64,000 nucleotides of DNA from Anisodus tanguticus (GCA_034509755.1 CM067555.1:20968142-21032141), one strand, 5' to 3'. Shown: positions 29,830-42,564, numbered from the stretch's first letter. Numbers and translations: made by a program. Notes: generated from the sequence alone by a model not told the origin.

Positions 29830-32269
29830 TTACATTCTCAAAAAAAACTGTTCTAATTGCTTGATGATTTCCTGTGGTTCTTCGGTTGGAATTGGTATTT
29901 GTTGGTCAAATTGATCCACGTCGCTTCCACTACCTTCGGTTAAGATTTCGTTGTAGTTTTCATCTTCTTCTTCGTTGATCTCCGGTTGACCGCACCTTCT
30001 CCGCTCCGCTCGTATCCAATCTATGAATAATACTGCAATTTCCAAGCTGTCTCCGGCTAATGAGTGTCTGTGGTCTCCTATTTGATATCTGCCGGCAGAA
30101 AAAGCGCTTTCAGACGCAGTTGATGACGCTTGAATGTTCAAAACATCTCGGGCCATCAATGAAAGTGTCGGAAAGGTCTTCTCATTCCCCCTCTAGTATT
30201 TCAGCAAGTCTTCATGTCCATCTTCATTGATAACTTCTTGATACGGTACAGAACCCTGCAAAATAAAAATATCCAACTCGCTAATTTGGTTAGTAGAGGT
30301 ACGGCCGCACATTCTATTTACGAGGCTTTCAATACTAGCGCAGAAATTAAAACATGATGTCTTTTGTGAGGTTGTGTTGAAGATGAAGAAGATGGTATGG
30401 AAGCCGGTAAGTTACTAGCATTTTCTTGTTGATAAAATCTATATATTTTTTTGCATTGGTGTTCTACGCTAGACAACAAATCTTCTTTAGTTTGTTCAAT
30501 ATGTGGTGGGTGATTTAGATTTTTGGGACTTGGAGGTGGTAGTACTTCTATACAATCGTAAATAGTTTCAATTAGTGATTTAGTACCGTCTATTTTAATA
30601 GTAGGATTTAATACATAACCAATAATATAAATAGAGAGAATAAGAATAATTTTTTTTTTTATTTTGACAAACATTTTTTTAATAGCTGCCTTATAAGCTG
30701 GTTTTTCCATATATTCACTAAGTAATAAAAATATTAGAGTTATATAAAACAACATAGTTGAAATAGTAGGATAATATATACCGGAAAATTCTTTTGTTGC
30801 TTGAAAAAATTTCTCTAAAAATACAATAAGTTCGGAAATTTTTACCCAATCACTATCTAAAATCATATCAGCTGAATTTTTATTATGAGAGTTAAAAAAT
30901 AAAGTTATAGGTTTTCTATAGTCATAAGCAACAAGTAGTTGCTCGTATAAAGAATTCCACCTAGTGGATACTTCTTGTGGAATTTTTCGATAAGGTAATC
31001 CACAATCGTGACAAGTTTTTTTATATTCTTTTCTACGTTGTACTTTATTACTTTTAAAAATAAAATTTATAGCAAATTGTATTTTACTAAGAATGTCTTC
31101 AAAAAGTGATAGACCATCCTTTACAATTAAGTTATAAATATGGCACGCGCATTTTATATGAAAATGATCTGGAAAAGATGGAGTTAAACTATTTTTTAAA
31201 ATTGTAATTGCGTAATTGTTAGAAGAAGCGTTATCTAATGTAATAGTCATAATTTTATCGGTTATTCCGTAATAATGGCACACTTGATAAATATTATCTG
31301 CAATAAAAATACCAGTATGCCTATCATCTATATATCTATACGCTAAAATACGTTTTTGCATAGACCATTTATAATCTATCCAATGACAAGTTACAGTTAA
31401 ATAATCATGGTCGTTAGTACTACGACCTATATCAGACGTGATACATACTTTGCCATTAAAATGATATAATGAAAAACGTAAATATTGTTGATGTTCATGC
31501 GCGAATTTAAATACATCTCTCTTAACAGTTGATCTAGGAAAATCGTTAAAAGCAAGATTATATATATCTCTAATGTAATGAATAAAACCGGGAGATGAAG
31601 GAAATGAAAAGGGCAAACCCTCCACAGCAACTAATTTTGAAATTGTTTCCCTATCTCTATGTTTATTGTATTTAGAACCTACAATTCCCCCCGTCATAGG
31701 GTTAATTTGACCATGTACTTGGTCCGGGACAGTATTAGTATGTGAACCTTGTCCCGATGGAGCGGGCGTTTGCGCACCCGGTTTTGAAGCCTGGTATTGG
31801 GCATACCTAGCTAGATGAGCACTTACTACGTGTCTAATTAAACCCCCCGTCCCACCGTGACCTTTTCCTATTTTAAATTTTAAAACATTTTTACAAATTT
31901 TACATATAGCTACTTGATTCTCTACGTCCCTATCAAAAAATGTCCATGCATCTGATTTTAATGGTCGTTTTTTGGACCTCGTCTCATACTAGGGGGAATA
32001 TGAGGTATTTCGGTTGAAGGTGCACTAGTGGGTGTGTTGTCATCAACATTAGTGGGTGTATCGTCTAGATCATCATCTAAATTAAAGTCTTCTTGAGTTC
32101 CAGAAAACAACTCCTCGTTTAAATCTAATGGTATTGTAGGAAAATGTTGAGTATCAACAAAATCATCATGTGTAGGAATAAGATGACTAGAAGAAGTACC
32201 CTTGCCCTGGTTGCCCCTACTAGAAGAAGTCTTACCCTTACCCTTAAACATACCTCTAATTCCTTCCAT
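29830..32269 (-). pseudogene. hAT transposase of copy B (nearly intact)
   Basis: Start MEGIRGMFKGKGK at 32269. A one-base deletion in GGTCC(..)AAAACGACC near 31974 shifts the frame before the BED finger (CKIC…HVVSAH). From there to 30318 the reading is continuous (at least 459 residues from the ATG at 31697), with CITSDIGRS (first catalytic Asp), TLDNASSNN (second Asp), CACHIYNLIVKDGL and STRWNSLYEQL. Another break near 30320-30180 separates the hATC dimerisation region (MARDVLNIQASSTASESAFS), which ends at 29830. The domain set matches plant BED/RICESLEEPER-type hAT transposases. Only a few lesions separate it from a full frame. Confidence 0.88.
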
Positions 32270-32744
32270 TTTAATTATATGCTAACAAATAATTAAAGTA
32301 AATGAAATTAAGTGCGCTAAATAAAATAAACAGACAATAATAATTTAATGAAGGAACGAATGTACCAAATGCCGACGTAACGTCGACGTGTAATCGAGAG
32401 GTTGAAAATTGAAACTTTGCTCGATGGAAGATCCTCAAGCTAGTTGCCAACTTCACTCCCAATTCCCAAATGAATAAATAAAATTGAATATTTAGCAAAC
32501 AATGTAGACTTGTAGAGAGATATATTGAGAGATTAGAGAGATTGTAGGAAGATTTGTGAGAAAGATGAAGAAAAAATGAGTTATTTATAGTTGGAAAATT
32601 GGATTAAAGTGTAAATATAATAACTTATGGGTTAAAAATAAATATTAAGGGGTAGGGGGGTGGGGGGAGGCCTAAAATGGTTGTTGGCCAACGGCCAAAA
32701 TCTAAAATGGTCGTTGGTGCAACTGCCATATTTGCAAAGGGGCA

Positions 32745-32927
32745 CAAAGAGCGGGGTCGGGTCGGGCGGGCCTGGGGCGGGCTCGGGTCTGGCGAGACGA
32801 GACATTGTCCCGTCCCGAGTTCGAGGCCCGCCACCGTTTTTTTTAAGCGGGGTCGGGGCGGGACCGCGGCGGGGTCGGGACGGGGTCGGGTCGGGGTCGG
32901 GCCGTCCCTGCCCACTGGCCAGCCTTA
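32745..32927. repeat. G-rich subterminal array of hAT copy B, right end
   Basis: The same GGGTCGGG/GCGGGC units on the plus strand, ending in the CACTGGCCAGCCTTA terminus. Confidence 0.8.
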
Positions 32928-32935
32928 GTTTAGAC

Positions 32936-33699
32936 TTTAGTGTACATGTCTTGCATCTGAATTTTGTGTCTATAAAAAATAAACTCAACATAACTATTTA
33001 TAATTATGTTAATTAATCTAAACATTAAAGATAATTATTTTAGTGTATGCACTTTGCGAGTGTACCAATTGAATGAATATATAATTAATAAATTAAATAA
33101 AACTGTTAACTAATGTGTTTAAATTATAAAGTAAAAGTTACAAAACATCAATTCTTAAATATTATTAACGTTAATCACATTTATCTGAGTGAAACAAAAG
33201 AAATATTACCATACATAAACTCTAAAAAATATATTGCAAATACTGATAGGATAAATTCTAAAATAAAATATTGATGAAAATCATAAATCCAAACAACATA
33301 TACATTTAACCCCGTTTTTATTAACTCGTAGCTTCTTCTTTTTTCGAGTTTCACAAGAATGCCACAATCAATTTGAATACCAATAGATATTGTTAGTTAT
33401 TTACCAGGATTATAAGTGGACACAACTCTAATTAAATTAAAAGTTTACTATATACTAAAATCTAATATTAGTACGATTACTATAAGATAATCTTAATTAT
33501 TTACCCCGCCTACTAATTATATCAAGCGTTTCAAACAAACTCCTTTATTAATTCTGATTAATGAACTATTTTGTCATTCATATATAAAAGAGTTCTAACT
33601 TTGATTTATATTTAAGCTTCTCACTATCTCTCGACCAATCATGGATCTCTGTTTTCTTTTTGTATATCTTTTTGATTAAGGATTCTACCCATAATACTC
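32936..33699. other. AT-rich intergenic stretch without recognised feature
   Basis: No coding frame, RNA gene or terminal repeat was recognised in this stretch. Confidence 0.4.
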
Positions 33700-33936
33700 T
33701 CATGGCTCATTTAGTACGAAAGATAGGGGATAATTAACCCATGATTAAATTTGAGATGTGTTTATCACATATTTGGATTGGAATAAAATTACTATATAAC
33801 TAATCTCGGAATTAGTCATCTTGGAATTGTACTATTATTTTATCTCTATGGAAGGGTGAAATAACTAATCTCAAAATAACTTATCTTAGAATTAATTATC
33901 GTGTGATAACTTATTTCTAACCAAACGACCCCTTAA
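33700..33936. mobile_element. MITE-like palindromic element
   Basis: About 240 bp of alternating TAACTAATCTC/GATTAGT-type palindromes, ending in TAACCAAACGACCCCTT, a common right end of Solanaceae hAT-like MITEs (GGGGTCGTTTGGTTA on the complement). The left end is degraded (GATAGGGGATAATTAACC). The call is tentative. Confidence 0.4.
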
Positions 33937-34197
33937 AAAATTTGTATAGGTATCAAAAGTCAAATCATATTTCTCTCATTTAAAAAAAATGAGTATCTTC
34001 AGACCTGGCTTGTATGCATGATTTAAAGTGTTGGTCTACAAAGATCCATAAATATATGGCTTAAGAAAACAAAAAAAAAGGGCACAAAGGTCTAACAATA
34101 CCAAACTGCATTCTATGCAAATTACATTATCCGATCCAAAGTGCGACTTCTTTAGCAATATCCTTTACGAACACTAATCCTTTGATGACAAAGTTAG

Positions 34198-34588
34198 TGT
34201 TGAAAATTGTAAACTTTTAGTTGAAATATATGTACTTCAATTAGAAATCTTTTGAGGTATAAAATCGAAACATATTAGAAGAAAAAAACTTCCTGTAGGT
34301 CTTTCAAATGAATATGGTGTTGTTTTGACGAAGAATGTTTTATTTATAAACTGAAAGGATCTCTACAATCTCCACTATTCTCTTTATTCTCTCTTGTTTC
34401 TCTTATTATGAAAATAACTAGCCACATCCATATTTATAATAGTAAGAAATCTACTTTAAGTCAACTCAAAACAGAAAAAATATATATTCCTATATTAATT
34501 CTAACTATAAATACTATTTAAGCATGAATTAAAATACTAAATCCTAATCAACTTTGATTTTCTATAATTTTAAATTATTTTTCCAACA
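34198..34588 (-). repeat. 3' LTR of a Ty1/copia element, minus orientation
   Basis: On the minus strand this reads TGTTGGAAAAATAATTT… to …ACAATTTTCAACA, a TG…CA LTR of 391 bp, preceded by GAATTACAGGAGAA, which fits a polypurine tract. About 150 bp of internal sequence with a short imperfect repeat (GAAGCACTT…TCTCTGCAAC, 34660-34740) follows before a TRIM fragment interrupts it. No other part of the element is present. Confidence 0.5.
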
Positions 34589-34747
34589 TTCTCCTGTAAT
34601 TCAAAAGTGTATATCTAATTTTTGATGCACTTGTCACCATCTTCCAATTGTTGAAGCACTTGTTTTCAATCCATCAATTATTGAAGCACTTTCTCTGCAA
34701 CCTTCACAATCGTTGGAGCACTTTCTCTGCAACATTTCAATTTGTCG

Positions 34748-35310
34748 ATTCTCTTAATGGTGTGAGGCCTTTTGGCAAAATCGTGCGAGCTTGGTCCAAA
34801 GCAGATAATATCACACCATGTAATAGTGTCTTGGGGCTATTTTGGCCCAACAACTGATATCAGAGCCAATGTTTCGCGAGACGAGTATGAATATGGCGGA
34901 GTGTGATGGCGTGGGTGTGGCTTTAAGAGTGCCTTTGCCCGTCGTCTCGTGGTCCATTGTGCTACCTTTACCCGGTGCAGTACGTTACCCGAGATTGAAG
35001 ACACTTATACAACAAAGTAGCAGTCGACTTTAGTTGCCATAAATACTCGAAGAGTGATGTGGGTGACACACAATTAATCTCCATATTAGCCCATTAAAAT
35101 GGTGATGGGTTGTGGAACTTAGTTCGATGGGGAGATTGTTGGGGTGTGCGAACAAAGTCCCACATCGGAAGTTGAAAGGAAAAAAAATCTACATATAGTG
35201 TGTAAATTCTCTTAATGGTGTGAGACCTTTTGGGAAAACCATGCGGGCTTGGCCCAAAGATGACAATATCACACCATATAAGAGCCTCTTGAGGCTATTT
35301 TGGCCGAACA
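34748..35310 (+). mobile_element. TRIM-like miniature LTR retrotransposon, 5'-truncated
   Basis: The complete 3' LTR is 35137-35310 (174 bp; TGTTGGGGTGTGCG…GGCCGAACA, with AGTCCCACATCGG). A partial 5' LTR at 34748-34852 matches its second half. The PBS TGATATCAGAGCC (34855-34867) and a GATGGGGAGA purine tract border a non-coding interior of about 280 bp. This is the layout of TRIM elements. The missing 5' half of the left LTR shows truncation. Confidence 0.75.
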
Positions 35311-35664
35311 TGTTTTAATGTCTAATTTGTTTTTTTTCAAAAACTAAAATTATTCTCACCGCAACCTATTGTATATTAATAGTACTACATACCTTCGTTA
35401 ACCAACGTTCTAAGACCTTACTTCATGAGTAATATGCATGGTCATGCTAAGAAGTCAGATTCATAGTTCTACCAACCCTATCAATTATATTAAAACATGG
35501 ATCCTCAAATAAAGTCATTACATCATCATTGTCACACCCCAACCTAGGTGAGGTGGACAGACACCTAGTGCCTCACTTACGAGAGCGACTTATCATGTAA
35601 GACAAATAACTTACTGTATCCGAAACATTTGCAAACAGAAAATCCCAAACATATGCATACTCAT
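35311..35664. other. Short intergenic stretch with a possible LTR fragment
   Basis: Mostly unremarkable AT-rich DNA. From 35529, TGTCACACCCCAACCTAGG resembles the outer end of Solanaceae gypsy LTRs (compare 56923), cut off by the Ogre LTR at 35665. Confidence 0.35.
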
Positions 35665-36644
35665 TGTTGACACCTAATTTTTACCATTAAATAATTTTAT
35701 TTAATCATTTAGGATTCTTGAGTCACAGACGGAGTGAAATATCTTTTATAAGATGAAATTAATTTTATGAAATTATTTTGGAAGCATTTTGCATTTCATT
35801 TGACAAAAAAAATCCAATATATGTATCATATATCATATATTATTTTTATATTATTTTGACCATTAACTATAATTTTTTCAAAATTAAAGTAAAGATAATT
35901 GTGTAATTAATCGGTTAAACTCAATATTTAAAAATGACTAATATTTTATTCCATCAAAGTTGAAAATTTTGTCTAATTCAATAGGACAAGTAAAATTACA
36001 TCTTAATTTCAAATCATCCTATTTCAAATTAAAATGATTTAAATGTGTCAATTTCAAAATAGTATCAAATTTGGGCTTAAATTAAAGCATTTGACTTGAT
36101 TTTGGAAATAATTGGAATTATTTATTCATTGTTTTTAATTTAAAAAATGGCCACATTTGCGAAATGTGGACGTTATAATTTAATCTTGTCTAAAACTGAT
36201 TTTGGGCCTTTTATTTTCTTTTTAAATGGTCGGGTACGATCCAATTGAACCGCGACCCGACTCATATCCCCTTTAATACGCGTACACCCCAATCCCTTTC
36301 CCCCTTTTCTATTTTCCAACGAAGAACAAGCCCTAAGGCATTCTCCTCTCTCTTATTCGATGCCCAGAAATGGCAATTGTCTGCGTACAATTTGCTTTAT
36401 GCCAACTTGCTCGTCCAAAATGGGCAAGAACATTAATTGAACTTACCCCCACACCACCATACGACCACCAGTTGCGCAGGTAAGTGTCTAAACCCTTTAT
36501 GTTTTGCTTTATCTGATCGTGTTTAATGGTTTTTGTCCGTTTTGATTTAAAACACCGATTTCTCATTGGTTGAGAACTTTTTGAGAGGGAAATTTCCTCC
36601 CAAATTAGTTCTCCTACACCGATTTCAATCGGGTCTGCTAGAGT

Positions 36645-36700
36645 TTCACAAACTCTATAAATTGACCCCTCTTTTTCATTACAAAGGGTCCGAAGTTTGA
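36645..36700 (+). promoter_or_regulatory. Putative TATA box of the Ogre-like LTR
   Basis: CACAAACTCTATAAATTGAC is followed by a pyrimidine-rich stretch and CATTACAAAGGGTC. The same arrangement is at about 61371-61425 in the 3' LTR. Placement within a 5.4-kb LTR fits a U3/R border but has not been tested. Confidence 0.4.
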
Positions 36701-39700
36701 ATATGAGACTTTTGCTTTTGCCAAGAGCCATTTTCAAGTTAAAATCTGACTAATTTGAGTTTATTTGGGATCCAAACCCTTCGGTGGAACCGTACCTAAT
36801 ATAATTATTCCTCACAATTCTAAAACCCTTTTTCTTTTCGTGTGTTCGAGTGGATTGGAGGTGGAGTGAAGGAATCAAGCCCTGACTTCGATCCTAGGTT
36901 GCCACTAAGAAAGGTAACCCCATTTTCTTTAAAGTTTTCTCATTAGTTTAGATAGTTTTAGCTAAATTATATGATTTGTAGCATGGTTATGTGTTAAAGA
37001 ACATGTTTTAAGTGAATTCATATATGTTTATGATCAGTAGATCACTTAGCTAAGTGTGAAATAGCCTGAAATTAGCTTAGGAGGCATATTTAGATAATAA
37101 TATTCTTGTTTAAACTAATTTTATAAATGATTAATTATGTTTAGGTTTGGTTTAGGCTTAATGATGATTTAGAATGAGGCTAGGATGCCATTGTGGTTTG
37201 TTTATTATGATTAGTCTAGTTTATAATGTGCCCTCCTCATGCTTACCTCAGTTAAAGATAGTCGAGTATAAGATTGATAGGTATGTTGGCAGTTATCTTA
37301 GAATTTTTCATGTTTTAGTCACTGATATGAAGTAGTGTAGACTATGTGTGACCTCCAATGGGTTATTTGATTTGAATTGAGTATATAATGCCTTGTTGTT
37401 TGCTGTCAAACTGTTGGTTGCACTTAGACATGTATGCTGGTAGGTAAGCTGCTTAGTTTAGGTAAAAAGAACTCAAAATGTTCATTTTTTTGAGTCTAGG
37501 ACAATGAACTATTTGTGATATATATGTAGATAGCATAAGCTCATACTGTTCAACTTAAGTATAAAAAAGTCATACAAAGACTGTAGTTCATGTGTTAGTT
37601 GACTTTTGAGAATTAAAGTTGATTTAAGACTAACTTAAGCTTCATCTGGACTTGTTAGCACATGTTCAACTTGTTTAAACTTATTTTGTGTTTTGCATGT
37701 TGGTTCATGATAATATATCTTGAACATGATCCTTAATAATATGGTTAGCTTCAATATGTGATATTATGATGATCATGTGCATGTTGTAACCTATGTGAGG
37801 GGGGGAGTCTAGGTTTGGTAATTACTAACTTCCTAGTTGATGACTTCCCATCATGTCCATGTGTGTTTGTTTCTCACCTAGGTTATGTATGCTTACCTTG
37901 ATACTATATGTGGTTTTGTCATGTCTTTGTTGAGTGGGAATCAGAGTCTTGGTACCATGACCTATTAAGAAAATGCTTTCAGTTAAAAGGGGATAAAACC
38001 TGATATGAGAGCTGCATTTTGTTTTGATGTCTTGTGTAACTTGCCTATTTCTGCTTTGTGTCCATTCTTGCCAATCTGAGTTTGGTTTATGTCTGATATA
38101 GTTATTGAGGTCAGTCTAGTTTGGCTACATGGATTTTGTAACTCATGTGCATTTGTTTGTTGTTATTGTTACCCTCAAAGCTTCACCTTTGTGTCATTCT
38201 AAATCATTAACTGCAAGCATGTTAAATCTGCCCATCTTGAGGCCCTGTCTGTGAGTATTTTATGCCATGTATGCTAATCTAATGTCACATGCCATTATGT
38301 CCTGCCTTTATTCATAAATGTTTGAAATCTATTAAATGTCTTACTGCACATGTTAGCCTAAATGGATACACACAAAACACCTCTAAATCTTGTATGAGTC
38401 TGTGACTGCCCATTAAGGATGGATAACTAGTAGCTTCAACATGAATGCAATGCATGTCTGCTGAAACTTCCTTTGCCTATGTGAATCTTATTCATGCTTA
38501 AAACAACATGTTAGAAAGACATTAGTTCACAGTCCTGCTTTGACTCTATATATGTCAACTGAGAGTCTGCTTGAGTAGCATGTCTATGCTATATTTCAAA
38601 TTCAAAGAAAACTAGGAATTAGAGTATATGTTTTATATGTACATGCTTATATGCTAAGTGAATCCTTGTCCAATACCTCTGTTTTTCATGATTAGATCAT
38701 TAAGCTTGAGTATCTAATTAAAAAGAGACTTTGGACATGTTTCATACCCCATAGTGCTTGAAATCTATTTGGCTAGTCTATGTTAGAATAGTCCCATGTC
38801 AACTTAATAAATGCATGTCTACCTGCTGGTATTTGTATTGGGGTGCTGTGGTATGTACTTGTTTAATTGAGAAGTGAGCTGCACCATTATCTATTTAGAT
38901 CAGAGATAAACATGCCTAAGTTACTCTATCTTAAATTTCAAGTCATGCAATATCTGAAAATTTCTAAGTTGTCAACATGTTTGTAGTTTTTAGATTAAGC
39001 ATTGCATAGGTTTGGTCTTGTTGTTTACTGCTAGTACTGTGTCCCTGTTCAATCATGTTAGCATTGCCATGAATACTTGGTTTGAGCTGAAATGATTTGT
39101 CCATTGCCTAAGTTTGAGCATATGTAGCATGAAGCTATAACCTGAATAAATTTAGCATAATAGGTCATGAAAATTGACTAGTTAATCCTTTATTTCGGTT
39201 AATGAGTTAATTTATATTATTGGGTGATAATAAGCATGATTGATCTATTTAAGTTTGAAATCATAAGAGCATGAGTTAGTTAAAAATATGTGATATACAT
39301 GAGGTATACCACATCTATCTGCCTTTATTTTGCATTTTGTGTTTACCCTTTAAGGTGTATGTCTGATATACGCTATGATATACAACATGTATACCAAATA
39401 TACCTAGTATATGAGGTATACAAGTTAAGTATATCGTCAGTGTATCTCAACAGGTATTCACATATTTTAAATGTTTGGGTCTGGGCTATATGTTTCTCTC
39501 TTTCTTATTGAGCATGTCTTCTGATTAACTAAACTGGGCTTAACCCAATTGTGTTGATTTTTCTTATGATTGTGCATGTCTGAACTGGGCTCAGCCTAAC
39601 TATTGCTACTATATTAAATAGTTTATGTAATAGGCTTTTTCTGTTATACATTACTTTTAGACCATGAGTACATCTCTTTATGTGTTTCATTTTATTTTAT

Positions 39701-39716
39701 TTATTTCTCATCTTTC

Positions 39717-41178
39717 AACAACAACAACGTACCTAGTGAAATCTCACAATGTTAGGTCTGGGGAGGGTAGAGTGTACACAGACCTTACCTCTACCTTGGT
39801 AGGTAGAGCAGTTGTTTTGAGAGACTCTCGGCTCAAGACAAAGCCCAAGCCCAAGCAAAGTAAGACACACAAAGTGCGTAAGTCATGACAACGAATTCTG
39901 AAAAAGAAAGAAGCAAAAAGAAGCACTAGCTAATGCAAGTAAATAAGACAAACAAAATACACATAGCAGTAGAAATCAAATGACAAGGGACTATAAGGCA
40001 ATATGATAGGCTAAACGAGCCTACAATAATAATACTACAACTACTATTTTGTATGCATAGGTAGGACTACGTTGGACTACCTACTATTCTTCTACCCTAA
40101 TACGTGTCCTCCATAACCTCCTATCTAAGGTCATGTCCTCATAGAGTTGCACCTGCGCCATATCCTGTCTAATCACCTCTCCCCAATACTTCATCGGCCT
40201 ACCTTACCCCTCATGCACCCGTCTATAGCCAATATTTCACACCTCCGCACTGGGGCATTTGTGTCTCTCTCTGCACGTGCCCGAATCATCTCAACCTAGC
40301 TTCTCGCATCTTATCCTCCACTAAGGCCACTCCCACTCTTTCCCTGATATCATTATTTCTAATTCTATCCCTCATTGTATGCCCACACATCCATCTTAGC
40401 ATCCTCATCTCCGTAACTTTCATCTTTTGGGTGTGCGAAGTCTTGACCGACCAACACTCCGCCCCATACAATATGGTCGATCTAACCACCCCTATAGAAC
40501 TTGCCTTTAAGTTTTGGTGGCACCTTTTTATCGCACAATACTCCAGATGCGAGCCTCCATTTCATCCACCCTGACCCAATATGATGTGTGACATCATCAA
40601 CAATCTCTCCATTCCCTTGGATAATAGACCTGAAGTACTTGAAGCTCCCTTTCTTTGGAATGACCTGGGTACCAAGCCTCACCTCCACGCCTATCTCAAG
40701 GTCGCTCCCGTCACTGAACTTGCACTCCAAGTATTTTGTGTTGGTACTACTCAACCTGAACCCTTTAGACTCCAGAGTCTGTCCCCAAACCTCTAGCTTA
40801 GCGTTCACTCCACTGCAAATCTCATCAATCAGGACTATGTCGTCTGCGAATAACATACACTATGGCACCTCCCCTTGGATTTGTCGCGTCAGTCCATCCA
40901 TCACCAAGGCAAATAGGAATGTGCAAAGAGTTGATCCCTGGTGCAACCCCATCATCACTGGAAGTGCTCCAAGTCTCCTCATACTATCCGTACCCTGGTC
41001 TTGGCACCATCATACATATCCATGATTTTCCTAGTGTATGCCACAGGTACACCTCTAACCTTCAAACATCTCCATAGAATCTCCCTAGCGACTTTGTCGT
41101 ATGCCTTCTCGAGGTCGATAAAAACCATATGTAAGTCTCTCTTCCTCTCCTTATACTGCTCCACCAACCTCTTAATTG
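39717..41178 (-). mobile_element. 5'-truncated RTE LINE inserted in the Ogre LTR
   Basis: The (TTG)n tail (complement CAACAACAACAACG, 39717-39730), 3' UTR and broken RT ORF read on the minus strand: HMVFIDLEKAYDKVAREILW, then MLFADDIVLIDEICSG (active site, about 40850), the EARLR tail near 40290, and GRG-type basic end remnants. It ends near 41178 in the RT N-terminal part (KRLVEQYKERK). A possible target duplication TTATTTCT occurs at both borders (about 39702 and 41186). Confidence 0.85.
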
Positions 41179-42546
41179 AATATTATTTCTAAGTTATTTG
41201 TATTCATATTAGATAAGTCTAGATGTCTTCTAACTTATATTTTCCTTTTGCCCTCTCCTTCTCCTCCTTCCATGTGCATTGGGACTGACCCTTTTGGTCC
41301 TCCGCATTTTTTCAGCCAATTGGACCAAAGGCCCAACAATCCATTTCTCTCGAGTTCGATCTCGTAAATGCGTATTGAAGGCCCAACTATGGGTGAAAAT
41401 AATCAACTAGTGGGCTTCGGTAGGCCTACCCGCTTGAACTCATCTCTTTCCATTTCAATATGTGTATATTATACAAATACTTGTATAAATATGTACTTTG
41501 ATAACTTATTGGAATTGATTATGGTTATAACCTAGGATAGGCAAACTGATACGCACATTGTTTATATTAGAGTTTCTATAAAATGGATTTCAAAAAATGA
41601 TTGAAAACGGCTTGTACATTTTTAGAAGAAATTGGGTAATTTTGAAAGCAAATTCGGACTGATTTCGAAACCTAAGATAATTGGGTAACATTTCGGATAA
41701 AATGGGTCGGTGGACATAATTATTGGGCCGATTTAATATAGAATGTTGTTTTTTTAAAAGAAATGGGCTGAAAAACTTAGTCTAAAAAATAAGTCCCAAG
41801 AGTTGATAAAAATGGGCTAAGATTGCAAAACATCTTTGGACTCCTTTTGGGCCAGGCCTAGTCAAATTAATTTCCAAAAAACCCAAAACTTTAAAGACTT
41901 GTGTTGAGGCAAGGGGTTTGGAGATATAAGATATTAAGTTGATCTTCACATAGCATTAAAAGAAAAAAACTTGCATTTTTTTCTAAAGCCTTTAAACATG
42001 TCATTTCAAACAGAAATGCACTCCTTTTGTTTGAAAACGATTAAGTATAAGGAATATTTGACCACCCATTGGACTAGAAATAATAGAGCTCTACTCAAAT
42101 TAAATTTTGAGTATACTTTTTGTCTGAAATGGATTGGTGAAATCGCCCATATAGGAATCATTTTAGGCGGAATTTAACTCATTGGTTTTTCAAAACCTTT
42201 TACGAGTTTGAAATAAAATGAATGACATGTTAATGATTTTTGAGGAAAACAAACATTTTAAAGCAATTTATAACAATAAATAGGCTATGAAATTCAAAGG
42301 TCAACCGTATTATACGGATCCTTAATACCAGGGTGTCTAACACCTTCCATGCGGATCACCAGAACCCTTACCTCGAATCTGATTTAAAAAGGATTATTCT
42401 CATATTTTTTGAATAAAATATTTTTAACGTGATTTTCCTAATTTACCTATAAATTAGGTGGCAACTCTAAAACTAATTATTCAAATTAGAGAACCAACAA
42501 CCTCCTAGTAGCTTTTATGCCTCGCGTAAAAGTGAATTGTAACAGA

Positions 42547-42564
42547 TGACGACTCCTCTAGAGA
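42547..42564 (+). other. Primer-binding site of the Ogre-like element
   Basis: TGACGACTCCTCTAGAGA lies two bases inside the 5' LTR. It matches the Ogre tRNA-Arg PBS pattern (TGGCGACTC..CTGGGGA) with several mismatches, as expected in an old copy. Confidence 0.7.

Larger units (their letters stand above)
29424..32927 (-). mobile_element. hAT transposon, copy B, upstream of OCP3
   Basis: 3,504 bp with a perfect 8-bp duplication GTTTAGAC (29416-29423, 32928-32935). Both ends read TAAGG(G/C)TGGCCAGTGGGC, so the terminal repeats are well preserved. The interior matches copy A in inverse orientation, including GC-rich ends, but with a much better preserved transposase. It ends 628 bp upstream of the OCP3 ATG. 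Confidence 0.93.
35665..42544 (+). repeat. 5' LTR of the Ogre-like element (with LINE inside)
   Basis: TGTTGACACC…TTGTAACA, 6,880 bp, of which about 1.46 kb is an inserted LINE, so the LTR was about 5.4 kb. It matches 56380-64000 over its first 3.6 kb, minus the Tekay-like insertion there. A TATA-box (CTCTATAAATTG, near 36652) lies in a segment conserved in both LTRs. Both LTRs also carry a minus-strand ORF over that TATA region, which I regard as incidental. Confidence 0.88.

Noticed and set aside
36333..36737. 134-residue minus-strand ORF in the Ogre LTR, also present at 61265-61462
   Set aside because: It overlaps the putative TATA region and repeats only because the two LTRs are copies of each other. 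It is truncated in the 3' LTR copy and shows no protein-family features.
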